From Stenotrophomonas sp. 704A1 (GTDB taxonomy: Bacteria; Pseudomonadota; Gammaproteobacteria; Xanthomonadales; Xanthomonadaceae): a stretch of DNA of 64,000 nucleotides. A model generated the notes under the pieces. It had not been told where the DNA came from. It searched no databases and saw only the letters and a list, made by a program, of their open reading frames with translations. The position numbers were made by a program, and so were the translations under genes. Below, in pieces: positions 18,678 through 29,575 of the stretch (positions within the stretch are counted from its first letter, which is position 1; every line of letters begins with the position of its first letter). The DNA lies in the NCBI RefSeq assembly GCF_030549525.1, contig NZ_CP130831.1:2133501-2197500 (forward strand). Direction: 5' to 3'.

Positions 18678-21635
18678 ATGGCTCATTCCGCCCGCACCTG
18701 CCGTCACCTGTTGTCCCAGGCCCTGGTCCTGGCCCTGTTGCCTCTGGCTGCCGGCGCGCAGGAGGCGGCCAGTTCGTCCACCAAGGACCTCGATGCGGTC
18801 ACCGTGACCGGCTCGCGCATCAAGCGCGCCGCCGTCGAGGGGCCGGCACCGGTCAACGTGATCACCGCCGCGCAGATCCAGAAGGAAGGCTTCGTGACCG
18901 TCTACGACGCACTGAAGACCCTGACCGAAGCGACCGGCACCGTCGAAGCGGCCTCGCAGTGGGGCTCGCACACGCCCAACGCCAGCGGCCTGAACCTGCG
19001 CGGCATGGGCCCCAACCGTTCGCTGCTGCTGGTCAACGGCCGCCGCGTGGCCGACTACCCGCTGCCGTATGGCGGGGAAACCAACTTCTCCAACTACAGC
19101 AACATTCCCGCGGCGGCGGTCGAGCGCATCGAAGTGCTGACCGGTGGTGCCTCGGCGATCTACGGTTCGGATGCGATCGCCGGCGTGGTCAACGTGATCC
19201 TGAAAACCAACTACGACGGCGACGAAGTGCGCGTGCGTGGTGGTACCTCCACCGAAGGCGGCCGCGATACCTGGGACCTGTCCTGGGCCGGCGGCAAGAC
19301 CGGCGACACCTGGAGCGTGACCTACGCGCTGCAGTACACCAAGCGCGATCCACTGTTCGGCCGCGACCGACCGCAGATGGACGACGCTGACGATGCGCCG
19401 TACCCGTCGTGGAACATGGAGCAGCGCAAGGTCGGCTTCCGTCCCACCGCCGGCCTGGCGCTGATCGATCCGACCACCGGCCAGCGCCTGGCGCCGCCTG
19501 CCGGCACCTGCGAGAAGTTCGATGGCGAGTACTACACCGCCGATCGCCTGGTCTACAACTACAACGCCAACACGATCACCAATACCGGCCGCCTGTGCGG
19601 CATGAGCGCCGACTACAGCAACTGGCTGCTGACCGGTGGTGCGGAGAACGTGTCCGGCAACCTGTACGCCACCTTCGACTTCGGTGACGACCTGCAGGCC
19701 TGGAGCAATCTGGCGGTGTACCGCTCCGAAGCGATCTGGGGCACCAATCCACCCAGCGCGACCCTCATCGACGATGCCAACGGCTACTACTGGGACGCCA
19801 CCCGCGACCGCCCGGTGCTGGGCGTCCGCCAGTTCACCCCGAATGAAGTGGGTGGCCTGGATACGCTGCGCAACACCAACCGCGAACTGTCCTGGGACTG
19901 GAGCGCCGGCCTGCGCGGGCGCCTGGCCGATCGCTTCGACTGGAGCGCCACGGTCGGCCGGTCCTATTACCGCGTTGAAGAGCGCCAGAACGTGGTGGAC
20001 GAGCAGAAGTCGTACGACTTCTTCCTCGGCCCGCGCCTGGGCACCACCGCCGATGGCGAGGCGATCTACGCGCTGAACGAATCGCGCTGGTGGAACCCGA
20101 TCACGCCGGACCAGTACTGGCAGATGGGCACGGTGGCGAAGAACCGGGCAAGTTCGTGGGTCAACCAGGCGTCGGCGGACATCACCGGCGAACTGTTCCA
20201 GGGCTGGGCCGGGCCGGTCTCGTTCGCGGCCGTGGCTGAAGTGGCCAAGCAGGGCTACCACCTCAACCCGGATCCGCGTGCCGGCATCGATTTCGATCTG
20301 CAGAACGTCGATCGGGGTGGCGGCGAACGTACGCGCTACTCGGCCGGCGTCGAATTCAAGATCCCGTTGGCCGCGAACCTGATCGCCACCGCTGCAGCGC
20401 GTTACGACCGCTATGGCAGCTACACCGCCGATGACGGCGCCGACGGCCTGGATATCGGCAGCCAGAAGGAAACCACCTGGAATGCCGGTCTGGAATGGCG
20501 CCCGTTCGAATCGCTGCTGGTGCGCGGCTCCTACGCCACCAGCTTCCATGCGCCGGACATGCACTACCTGCTGGGCCAGCCCAGCAGCTCGGAAGTGCTG
20601 ACCTATGACCGCCTGCGCTGCATCGAGAGCGGTGCCTACCTGGTCAACAACTGCGGCGTGGGCAACACCGATGTCTGGTACGCGTTCGATGTGAACCGCC
20701 GCGGCACGCCGCTGCTGCGCTCGGAAACCGGTGATTCGTGGACGGTCGGCTTCGTCTGGGACGTGCTGCCCAATCTGTCGATGAGCGCGGACTACTGGGC
20801 GATCAAGCTGGAAGACATGATCGTCGATGTCGGCGCCGACGAGGTGCTGGCCAGCGAGGCCGGCTGCCTGACCGGCAAGAACATGGACGGCACGCCCTGG
20901 GCCAATCCGGCCGGCGACGCCTACTGCGCCGGCATCCTGGCGCGGGTGAACCGTGACAGCAGCGGCCGCCTGGTGTCGATCGAACGCGGGCCGTTCAACC
21001 TGGCCAGCCGCGAAGTGCGCGGCATCGACCTGACTGCCCGCTACCGGCTGGAAACCGCGCACTGGGGCAGCTTCCAGCTGGGGGTGAACTACACCAACCA
21101 GATCTCGACCAAGGAGCAGCGCTATGCCGCCGATCCGAACCCGGAGCGGCGTGACCGCGACCTGCGCAGCAAGCTGCGGGCCAGCCTGGCCTGGCAGCGT
21201 GGCAACTGGAATGCCAATGTCTATGCCGACCGCGTCGGTTCGGTGCCGGGCGTGCGCTACCACTGGGGCACCGACCGGCTGGACAACCCGGGCGGCTGCC
21301 TGCCGTTCGCCGACGGCTACGTGCCCAGCGACAGCCCGTCGCTGAACTGCCTGGAGCCCGCCACGCGGCCGGACGGTTCGCCGAATCCGAACCCGAACGC
21401 CGGGCAGCAGACGGCGCGCTACTACGGCCGGGTCGGGCCGTTCATCACCTGGAACTTCAACGTCGGCTACCAGGTCACCGAGCACATGAAGGTCAACGTC
21501 TACGTCAACAATGCCTTCAACGCGGCCAGCTGGAACCACAAGGACCCGTACAAGGTGGATTACGATTTCGCGCCGACCCGCCTGCTCAGTGCGGTCGGCC
21601 GCGAGTTCGCGCTGGAGTACGTGTTCACCTTCTGA
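18678..21635 (+). CDS. TonB-dependent outer-membrane receptor
   Basis: A 985-residue outer-membrane transporter. The signal peptide ends near AAGAQE, followed by a TonB-box-like segment DLDAVTVTGSRI. The plug domain (about 50-190) includes NLRGMGPNRSLLLVNGRRV and VEVLTGGASAIYGSDAIAGVVNVI. The rest is a 22-stranded beta-barrel ending in a terminal Phe (EYVFTF). The substrate cannot be read from the sequence. An operator-like palindrome shared with glucokinase and the mannoside genes suggests a carbohydrate or glycopeptide, not iron. A palindromic repeat follows the stop. Confidence 0.93.
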   Translation: MAHSARTCRHLLSQALVLALLPLAAGAQEAASSSTKDLDAVTVTGSRIKRAAVEGPAPVNVITAAQIQKEGFVTVYDALKTLTEATGTVEAASQWGSHTPNASGLNLRGMGPNRSLLLVNGRRVADYPLPYGGETNFSNYSNIPAAAVERIEVLTGGASAIYGSDAIAGVVNVILKTNYDGDEVRVRGGTSTEGGRDTWDLSWAGGKTGDTWSVTYALQYTKRDPLFGRDRPQMDDADDAPYPSWNMEQRKVGFRPTAGLALIDPTTGQRLAPPAGTCEKFDGEYYTADRLVYNYNANTITNTGRLCGMSADYSNWLLTGGAENVSGNLYATFDFGDDLQAWSNLAVYRSEAIWGTNPPSATLIDDANGYYWDATRDRPVLGVRQFTPNEVGGLDTLRNTNRELSWDWSAGLRGRLADRFDWSATVGRSYYRVEERQNVVDEQKSYDFFLGPRLGTTADGEAIYALNESRWWNPITPDQYWQMGTVAKNRASSWVNQASADITGELFQGWAGPVSFAAVAEVAKQGYHLNPDPRAGIDFDLQNVDRGGGERTRYSAGVEFKIPLAANLIATAAARYDRYGSYTADDGADGLDIGSQKETTWNAGLEWRPFESLLVRGSYATSFHAPDMHYLLGQPSSSEVLTYDRLRCIESGAYLVNNCGVGNTDVWYAFDVNRRGTPLLRSETGDSWTVGFVWDVLPNLSMSADYWAIKLEDMIVDVGADEVLASEAGCLTGKNMDGTPWANPAGDAYCAGILARVNRDSSGRLVSIERGPFNLASREVRGIDLTARYRLETAHWGSFQLGVNYTNQISTKEQRYAADPNPERRDRDLRSKLRASLAWQRGNWNANVYADRVGSVPGVRYHWGTDRLDNPGGCLPFADGYVPSDSPSLNCLEPATRPDGSPNPNPNAGQQTARYYGRVGPFITWNFNVGYQVTEHMKVNVYVNNAFNAASWNHKDPYKVDYDFAPTRLLSAVGREFALEYVFTF

Positions 21636-21649
21636 GGCGGACCGTGCAG

Positions 21650-21676
21650 GTACGCCGGGCACCGCCCGGCGCTACC
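21650..21676 (-). repeat. SMAG-type palindromic repeat
   Basis: One copy in minus orientation: GCCGGGC, ACC and GCCCGGC arms, with GTAG read on the minus strand at the right end. It sits just after the receptor stop and could terminate transcription. Confidence 0.75.
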
Positions 21677-21732
21677 GCTGAGCGCGGAGGCGGAGGCCTG
21701 GATGCCCATTCAGGCATGAGGACAGGCGGGAT

Positions 21733-21763
21733 TTGACCTTCCTACGATGGCAAGGTTTAGCCT
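21733..21763 (+). promoter_or_regulatory. CueR-type promoter of copA
   Basis: TTGACC (-35, 21733-21738) and TAGCCT (-10, 21758-21763) are separated by 19 bp. This over-long spacer is characteristic of MerR-family activation. Between them is the dyad ACCTTCC ... GGCAAGGT (21736-21756). CueR, encoded downstream of copA, is the expected activator. Confidence 0.88.
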
Positions 21764-21797
21764 GTCCGCATCCAGAAGGAATCCCGGGAATCCGATC

Positions 21798-24299
<2,502 letters not shown>

Positions 24300-24314
24300 G
24301 CCGGAGAAGGCGCA

Positions 24315-24773
24315 ATGAACATCGGTGAAGCATCCAGGGCCTCCAGTGTCTCGGCCAAGATGATCCGCTACTACGAGCAGATCGGCCTGATACCCCCGGC
24401 CGAGCGCACCGGGTCAGGCTATCGGGCCTATTCGCAGGCCGACGTGCACCGGCTGCGCTTCATCCGCCGCGCGCGTGATCTCGGCTTCTCGGTGGCCGAG
24501 ATCACCGACCTGCTGGGCCTGTGGAACGACACGTCGCGGCACAGTGCCGACGTCAAGCGCCTGGCCGAACAGCATATCGACGATCTGGAGCAGCGCATCG
24601 AGAACATGCGGCAGATGGCCGATACGCTGAAATCGCTGATCAGCTGCTGCGCCGGCGATGACCGCCCCGAGTGCCCGATCCTGCAGCGGCTGGGCGAGGG
24701 CGAGGATGATGGGGCGGTGGCGGACAGCGCGCCGAAGACCGGCGCGGTCCGCCGCCGATCGCCCCGGCACTGA
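24315..24773 (+). CDS. cueR: Copper-responsive MerR-family regulator
   Basis: A 152-residue regulator. The winged helix (1-70) reads NIGEASRASSVSAKMIRYYEQIGLI, followed by a coiled-coil dimerisation helix (about 80-110). C112 and C120 match the two Cu(I) ligands of CueR exactly in number and spacing, with an extra C111. It should activate copA and the chaperone gene at 24855-25049, both of which have 19-bp-spacer promoters. The C-terminal 25 residues are longer and more charged than in E. coli CueR. Confidence 0.93.
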   Translation: MNIGEASRASSVSAKMIRYYEQIGLIPPAERTGSGYRAYSQADVHRLRFIRRARDLGFSVAEITDLLGLWNDTSRHSADVKRLAEQHIDDLEQRIENMRQMADTLKSLISCCAGDDRPECPILQRLGEGEDDGAVADSAPKTGAVRRRSPRH

Positions 24774-24792
24774 ACGAACACGAACGCGCATG

Positions 24793-24827
24793 AAAAAGCC
24801 CGCCCTGTGCAGCTGCACGGGGCGGGC
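24793..24827 (-). terminator. Intrinsic terminator of the copper chaperone gene
   Basis: GCCCGCCC and GGGCGGGC pair around a GTGCAGCTGCAC-type inner stem (24798-24827). Read on the minus strand the hairpin is followed by TTTTT. It also lies downstream of cueR and may stop read-through in both directions. Confidence 0.88.
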
Positions 24828-24854
24828 CGGGTTGCAGGTGCCTGCGCGCGGGGG

Positions 24855-25049
24855 TCAGCCCGCGCGCGGCGGGAAACCGGCCTCGGTCAGCGCCGCCACG
24901 ATCTGTGCCTCGCTGGCCGAGGTCTGCACCTGCACCCGGCGGCTGGCCGGGTCGGCCTGCACGCTTGCCTGCGGATCGACCTGTTCGATCGCCTTGGCCA
25001 CGCTGCGTGCGCAGCCGCCGCAGGTCATGCCCTCTACGTGGAATTCCAT
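24855..25049 (-). CDS. CopZ-like copper chaperone (heavy-metal-associated domain)
   Basis: A single HMA domain of 64 residues with the Cu(I)-binding GMTCGGC at residues 7-13. It probably carries Cu(I) in the cytosol to CopA. The gene faces cueR and has its own CueR-type promoter and terminator, so all three copper genes form one regulon split into two transcripts. Confidence 0.93.
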   Translation of the reverse strand: MEFHVEGMTCGGCARSVAKAIEQVDPQASVQADPASRRVQVQTSASEAQIVAALTEAGFPPRAG

Positions 25050-25082
25050 CTGTCGCTCCTTGATTGCTCTGGGGGTGCGGCC

Positions 25083-25113
25083 AGTGTGCGCCTTCCAACG
25101 ATGGCAGGGTCAA
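25083..25113 (-). promoter_or_regulatory. CueR-type promoter of the copper chaperone gene
   Basis: On the minus strand TTGACC (25113-25108) is followed after 19 bp by CACACT. The intervening dyad reads ACCCTGCC ... GGAAGGC and resembles the copA site, with the same central CATCGT (CGATG on the other strand in copA). Confidence 0.8.
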
Positions 25114-25223
25114 GCAGACCGCCACGGAAAAACGGCAGCCACCTGTACCAGCGTGGCTGCCGTGGAGGAGCGTTGCCGTTGCAGGATGCCGCCGGGCGAT
25201 GCCGGTGGAATCCAGATGGCCGG

Positions 25224-25286
25224 GTCGCGCCGGGCCATGCCCGGCGGATATCACGTGTCCAGGTAGCGCCGGGCCATGCCCGGCGG
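25224..25286 (+). repeat. Pair of SMAG-type palindromic repeats
   Basis: Two nearly identical hairpins (CGCCGGGCCATGCCCGGCGG), at about 25224-25247 and 25263-25286. The first has GTCG and the second GTAG as the head. They lie between the chaperone promoter and the end of the convergently placed receptor gene. A degenerate copy (GCCGCCGGGC...) may precede them at 25188-25207. Confidence 0.8.
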
Positions 25287-25301
25287 ATTCCAGGAGCGGC
25301 C

Positions 25302-28300
25302 TCAGAACTTCCAGTTCACCCCGAAATACAGCTGGCGGCCGGCATACAGGTTGGACAGCAGGCGGGCCTGGCTGTCGTTGCCGATATAGCTGCGCAGTTC
25401 GGACTTGGTGGCATTGAGCACCGCCGCAGTGACGGTCCAGTCCGCGGTGATGTTGTAGGCCACGTTCAGGTCAAGCTGGCTGTACGGCTTGGTGTAGGTG
25501 GTCAGGCCGTTGTTGAGGCCACCGACCACTTCGCCACGGCGGTTGTACGAGGCGCGGGCCAGGAACTTCTCGTTCTCGTAGAACACGGTGACGTTGGCCT
25601 GGTTCTTGGCGCTGCCGACCAGCGGCGAGGAACCGATCGCTTCGCCATCCAGCACGATCGAGGCCAGGTTGGTGTCGTTGTAGGTGTAGTTGGCCTGCAC
25701 GCCCAGACCGAAGTCGAAGGTGTACTGGCCATACAGTTCCACGCCCTGCGACACGCCATCGCGGCCATTGGCTTCGGTGCTGTACTTCTGCACGGTCACC
25801 GTCTCACCACCGACGGTCATCTGCTGATCACGCACCACCGGCACGGTGAAGTTGTCCACGTTCTTGCGGAACAGGGCCACACCGGCCACCGAGCCGGGCT
25901 TGAAGTACCACTCCAGGCCCAGGTCGAACTGCACCGCCTTGAACGGTTCCAGCGCCTTGTTGCTGCCCGAGCCGTACCAGCCCGGAGTGTCGGTGCCACC
26001 GGCGACGCGACGGTCGTTGCTGTATTCCTCGCTGATGTAGTTCAGGCCGCCGGGGTAGGCGATGCTGGTGTAACCCGGCCGCGCGATCACCTTCGAGGCC
26101 GCGCCGCGCAGCACCAGGTTGTCGGTGATGTCCCAGGCGATGTTGAAGCTCGGCAGGAAGTCGGTATAGGTCTTTTCCAGCGAGCTGAGGGTATATACCT
26201 TGTCGCGCACCTGGTTGTCCGGCAGGCGCACGAAACCGCCCTGGCAGCGCAGGTTCGGGTCGGCGGCCGGATCATCGCAGCTCATCGGCGCGCCGGCGGC
26301 GTTGTCCACGAAGTAGTCGTTGAAGCGCTCCACCGAATCGCTGGACTGGGCGAACTGCTTGGTGCGCACCACGCGCACGCCGACGTTGCCGCGCACGCGC
26401 TCGGTACGGAAGTTGGCCTGGAAGTAGCCCGAATAGATCTTCTCGTTGACGTCGTAGACGAAGTCTTCCTCGGTGCGGTTGTGCGAGCCGCCGTAGGTCT
26501 GGTTCAGATAGTCGATGTAGGCGGGGTAGTTGATGCCCGGGAACACATTGGCGTTGAAGCCGCCAGCGATGTTGCTGATCGGATTGGACAGGAAGAAGCC
26601 CGGCTGCGCGTCACCGGCGGTCGGGTCGCACCCGGCCTGGTAGCGGTTGTTGTCGTAGTCGGACGGATCCAGCCCCTGGCACACCCAGTAGGTGTTGCCG
26701 GTGTTGCGATGGACCTTGCCGTCACGGTACTTGGCGCCGAACTGGATCGAGTCCAGCCAGCCCGCTTCGAACAGCTTGGTGACGTCGGCCTGGAAGTAGT
26801 TCTGCTTGACCTCGGTCTGCATCCACGACGAATCGGTGGAGCCGGTATCGACTTCGGCGACGCCGGCCATCAACTGCTGCTGCAGGTCCGGCGAGACGGT
26901 CAGCGACGGCGTGCCGGTCAGGTCCCACGCGGTGTACTGGTTGCCTGCCAGCCACTGGTCGCCGACCTTGCGGCGCGGCTTGGCCGACATGCGGAAGTTC
27001 ATCGACGGGCCGCCCTTGGACCAGGTACGGCCGCCGGTGAAGCTGGCCTTCCACAGCGGGCTGATGTCCCAGTCCACGGTCAGGTCGGCGGTCTGCGAGA
27101 GCGCCTTTTCCCGGCTGTAGCCACCGGTCAGCTGCGGGGTCGGGATGGTGCAGTCGTCCGGCCCCCAGCCACCCGGCGGCAGCCCGGCCGCGGCGGCCTG
27201 GTCTTCGCTGCAGTAGTAGGTCTTGCCGGCCAGCTTTTCGTACTGCGCACCGGTGACGATGCTGCCGCTGGGATCGAAGGTGAGGCCGTTGAGCAGGCGT
27301 CCGCCGGCCCAGTTGCCGTCGCCGTTGTAACGCGCCAGGTTCCACTCCGGCACCTTCAGCATGTTCTGGGTGTAGTCACCCTGCAGCTCGAAGCGGAAGT
27401 AGTTGGCGGTCAGGGTCAGGTTGTCGATCGGCTTGAACTGGAAGGTGAACTGGCCACCCTTGCGCTCGCGTTCCTCTTCCTTCACCGCGAAGTTCACCGA
27501 GGTCGGCATGAAGAACTCGCTGTAGTTCTGCCCCGCCTGGTTGTTGAAGCCGGACTGGCCCCACCAGTAGTGGATGCCATCCTGCTCGAGCAGGTTGCCG
27601 TTGGCATCACGCGCGGTGGTGTTGTTGCCGTACCACTGGTAGTCCTCGGTGCTGGTCTCCATGGTGCGGCTGGTGCGCTTCTGCTGGGTGACGCCGACCA
27701 GCACGCCGAAACGCTCGTCCTTGCTGTGCCAGGAGTACAGCGCCGAGACCTGCGGATCGATGTCGTGGCTGGTGTCGGAGGTGGTGCCTTCCAGGTTGAC
27801 GTAGCCGGAGTTGGCTTCCATCTCCAGCGGGCGGCGGGTATGCAGGATGACCGTGCCGCCGATGCCGCCTTCGTCGATGCGCGCCTCGGGCGACTTGAAC
27901 AGCTCAGCGCTGGACAGCATGTTCGACGGCAGCAGGGTGTAGTTGAACGAGCGGGTGGCCTCGTTGTTGGTTTCCGAGGACGCGACGTAGTTGCCGTTCA
28001 ACTGGGTCAGGGTCAGGTCCGGCGCCAGACCGCGCACGCTGACTGACTTGCCTTCGCCGCCGCTGCGGGTGATGACCACGCCGGGCACACGCTGCAGGGC
28101 GTCGGCCACGTTCTTGTCGGGGAACTTGCCGACGTCCTCGGCGGTGATGACCTCGACCACCGCATTGGCATCGCGCTTCTGCTGCAGGCTCTTCTCGATG
28201 GCGTAGCGGTAGCCGGTGACCTGGACGCTGTCCAAGGTGGTGGCATCGGGCGTTGCGGCCGGCGTGGCCTGCTGTGCAGCGGCGCCGGCCGGCAGGACGG

Positions 28301-28376
28301 CGGCGGCCAGCGCCAGCGCGATGGCCAACGACAATGCGTCCTGGCCATGCGTGCGTGTTGAATGCTTCATTCCCAT
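25302..28376 (-). CDS. TonB-dependent receptor, Xanthomonas/Caulobacter type, of the mannoside locus
   Basis: An outer-membrane transporter of about 1024 residues. MGMKHSTRTHG was taken as the start because it follows a purine-rich AGGGAGAG; the MKHS codon six bases on is also possible. A signal peptide ends near GAAAQQ, then TLDSVQVTGYRYAIEKSLQQKRDANAVVEVITAEDVGKFPDKNVADALQRVPG, typical of the TonB-Xanth-Caul subfamily. The plug continues to about residue 160 and the barrel ends in Phe (YFGVNWKF). Two operator candidates lie upstream. Its divergence from the GH92 gene suggests uptake of mannose-containing oligosaccharides. Confidence 0.93.
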   Translation of the reverse strand: MGMKHSTRTHGQDALSLAIALALAAAVLPAGAAAQQATPAATPDATTLDSVQVTGYRYAIEKSLQQKRDANAVVEVITAEDVGKFPDKNVADALQRVPGVVITRSGGEGKSVSVRGLAPDLTLTQLNGNYVASSETNNEATRSFNYTLLPSNMLSSAELFKSPEARIDEGGIGGTVILHTRRPLEMEANSGYVNLEGTTSDTSHDIDPQVSALYSWHSKDERFGVLVGVTQQKRTSRTMETSTEDYQWYGNNTTARDANGNLLEQDGIHYWWGQSGFNNQAGQNYSEFFMPTSVNFAVKEEERERKGGQFTFQFKPIDNLTLTANYFRFELQGDYTQNMLKVPEWNLARYNGDGNWAGGRLLNGLTFDPSGSIVTGAQYEKLAGKTYYCSEDQAAAAGLPPGGWGPDDCTIPTPQLTGGYSREKALSQTADLTVDWDISPLWKASFTGGRTWSKGGPSMNFRMSAKPRRKVGDQWLAGNQYTAWDLTGTPSLTVSPDLQQQLMAGVAEVDTGSTDSSWMQTEVKQNYFQADVTKLFEAGWLDSIQFGAKYRDGKVHRNTGNTYWVCQGLDPSDYDNNRYQAGCDPTAGDAQPGFFLSNPISNIAGGFNANVFPGINYPAYIDYLNQTYGGSHNRTEEDFVYDVNEKIYSGYFQANFRTERVRGNVGVRVVRTKQFAQSSDSVERFNDYFVDNAAGAPMSCDDPAADPNLRCQGGFVRLPDNQVRDKVYTLSSLEKTYTDFLPSFNIAWDITDNLVLRGAASKVIARPGYTSIAYPGGLNYISEEYSNDRRVAGGTDTPGWYGSGSNKALEPFKAVQFDLGLEWYFKPGSVAGVALFRKNVDNFTVPVVRDQQMTVGGETVTVQKYSTEANGRDGVSQGVELYGQYTFDFGLGVQANYTYNDTNLASIVLDGEAIGSSPLVGSAKNQANVTVFYENEKFLARASYNRRGEVVGGLNNGLTTYTKPYSQLDLNVAYNITADWTVTAAVLNATKSELRSYIGNDSQARLLSNLYAGRQLYFGVNWKF

Positions 28377-28421
28377 CTCTCCCTCTCTCCTGGATTGATC
28401 CGGTGACGTGGCACGGACAAC

Positions 28422-28435
28422 TTGAATCGATCTAA
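28422..28435. promoter_or_regulatory. LacI-type operator candidate 1 of the mannoside locus
   Basis: TTGAATCGATCTAA, 46 bp upstream of the receptor start. It is identical to the 14-mer at 29436-29449 in front of the divergent GH92 gene. A weaker relative (CTGGATTGATCCGG, 28390-28403) lies between it and the start codon. Confidence 0.72.
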
Positions 28436-28542
28436 TTTGAAGTGACTTTGTCGCTGTCGCCATGCAGTGGCAGTAGCACCGCGCACGTGGCCTGGTACGT
28501 CCTGTTGCTGCTCCCCCAACTCCCGGCCATCGCAACGTCGTC

Positions 28543-28556
28543 TTGGATCGATCTAA
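28543..28556. promoter_or_regulatory. LacI-type operator candidate 2 of the mannoside locus
   Basis: TTGGATCGATCTAA fits the consensus perfectly. Its centre is 121 bp from that of the first site, close to 11.5 helical turns, so cooperative binding or looping is possible. Confidence 0.65.
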
Positions 28557-28679
28557 GCGATGGGCGGGCGATTTTTAGCATGGGTCGCCCGTGGGCGCAT
28601 GCTGCTGCGCAATATGGTACTGGTGTGGCGAAGGGATGACGGTTTGCTGAAAACAGTGGAAACGTTTTCGTGCGCAGGG

Positions 28680-29400
28680 GAGGGTGGGTCGGCAGGGCTG
28701 CGCCCTGCACCCGCCGAAGCCAGGCCGAAGCCAGAGCCGAAGCCAGAGCCGAAGCCAGAGCCAGAGCGGCTCTGGTTTTCAGCTGGTTTGGCGGGGCCGT
28801 GTGGGCTGGCAGGACACGCCGTAAACCCCCAGACCGGCCCAGCCGCTGGCGGCTGTGCGTTCGGGCGCTTGCGAAGCAGTGCTTCGCAAGCAAAGCGCCC
28901 TCACCCCTGGGGGCTCAATGGCGCCTTGCTCGTGTGCGCTGTCCTGCGCACACGGCAAGACCGGGGTTGGGCGTCCTGCCCAACCCGCCCGAGGCATGCC
29001 TCGGGCCCATGGCGCCAACGGTCCTGCCAACCCACACCGCCCCGCCTTTGACAGTTTCCTGGTGACGGTGGGATGGGCCCTGGAATCACGTGGGGTCATG
29101 GGGTCAGATCCGTTTTCCGTTGGAAAACCGATCTGACCCCGATTGATTTCGTTATCTGTCAGAGATTGATCCACGCATGGCGTGGATCTACGCAGATCGC
29201 GAAAAACTGTCGAAGGCGGGGGGGGCCGGTTGCGGGAGTGTCCGCGGCATGAATGCCGCGCCCAAGCCCCCATGCATGCGTTTACGGCGTCTCCCGCAAC
29301 CGGACCCACCCGCCATCCCACGGACAGCCGGCTTTTTGCTGTTGCTTCGGCTTCGGCAGGAGCAGGGCGCAGCCCTGCCGAACACCCCCTCATGCTGCGC
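28680..29400. repeat. Gene-free tract packed with hairpins and short repeats
   Basis: The gap 28377-29575 contains no convincing gene. After the operators it holds several elements. About 3.9 tandem copies of CCGAAGCCAGAG (28714-28760) end in CCAGAGC-G-GCTCTGG followed by TTTTC. There is an 11-bp-arm hairpin GCTTGCGAAGC/GCTTCGCAAGC (28867-28891), and CGTGTGCGC/GCGCACACG (28931-28954). GGGTTGGGC/GCCCAACCC lies at 28964-28986, the palindrome CCCGAGGCATGCCTCGGG at 28988-29005, 19-base arms with one mismatch at 29100-29140, and GATCCACGC/GCGTGGATC at 29168-29188. GTCCTG recurs in or beside several loops. Parts recur at 42.42-42.54 kb. Function unknown. Confidence 0.75.
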
Positions 29401-29435
29401 CGCAGAATGCATTCGGCTGAACCTGCATGCTCTAC

Positions 29436-29449
29436 TTGAATCGATCTAA
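29436..29449. promoter_or_regulatory. LacI-type operator candidate 3, upstream of the GH92 gene
   Basis: TTGAATCGATCTAA, identical to the site at 28422-28435, about 127 bp before the GH92 start. A TAAATT hexamer overlapping its right end could be a -10 element, in which case binding would block initiation. Confidence 0.72.
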
Positions 29450-29575
29450 ATTCACGGTCAGGTGGGTCGGGCGTCATTCCAGGGGGAACTCTGCCGGTCA
29501 CGGTGGGGCTCAGCGGGAGGCTGCCGGACGGCCCCGGGCCGTCTGCCTCTGCGTCATCGACTACAGGAACCCGAC

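Noticed and set aside
19466..19479. GATCGATCCGA inside the TonB receptor gene as an operator
   Set aside because: It matches only about 10 of 14 positions, encodes an ordinary LIDP peptide with normal codons, and is far from any start.
25188..25212. Third SMAG copy in the group before the receptor gene
   Set aside because: Only one arm is recognisable; I mention it as a degenerate neighbour and do not count it.
28714..28775. Tandem CCGAAGCCAGAG units that could suggest a CRISPR array
   Set aside because: The units abut directly with no spacers and are only 12 bases long. There are no cas genes in the window. It is a simple tandem repeat ending in a hairpin.
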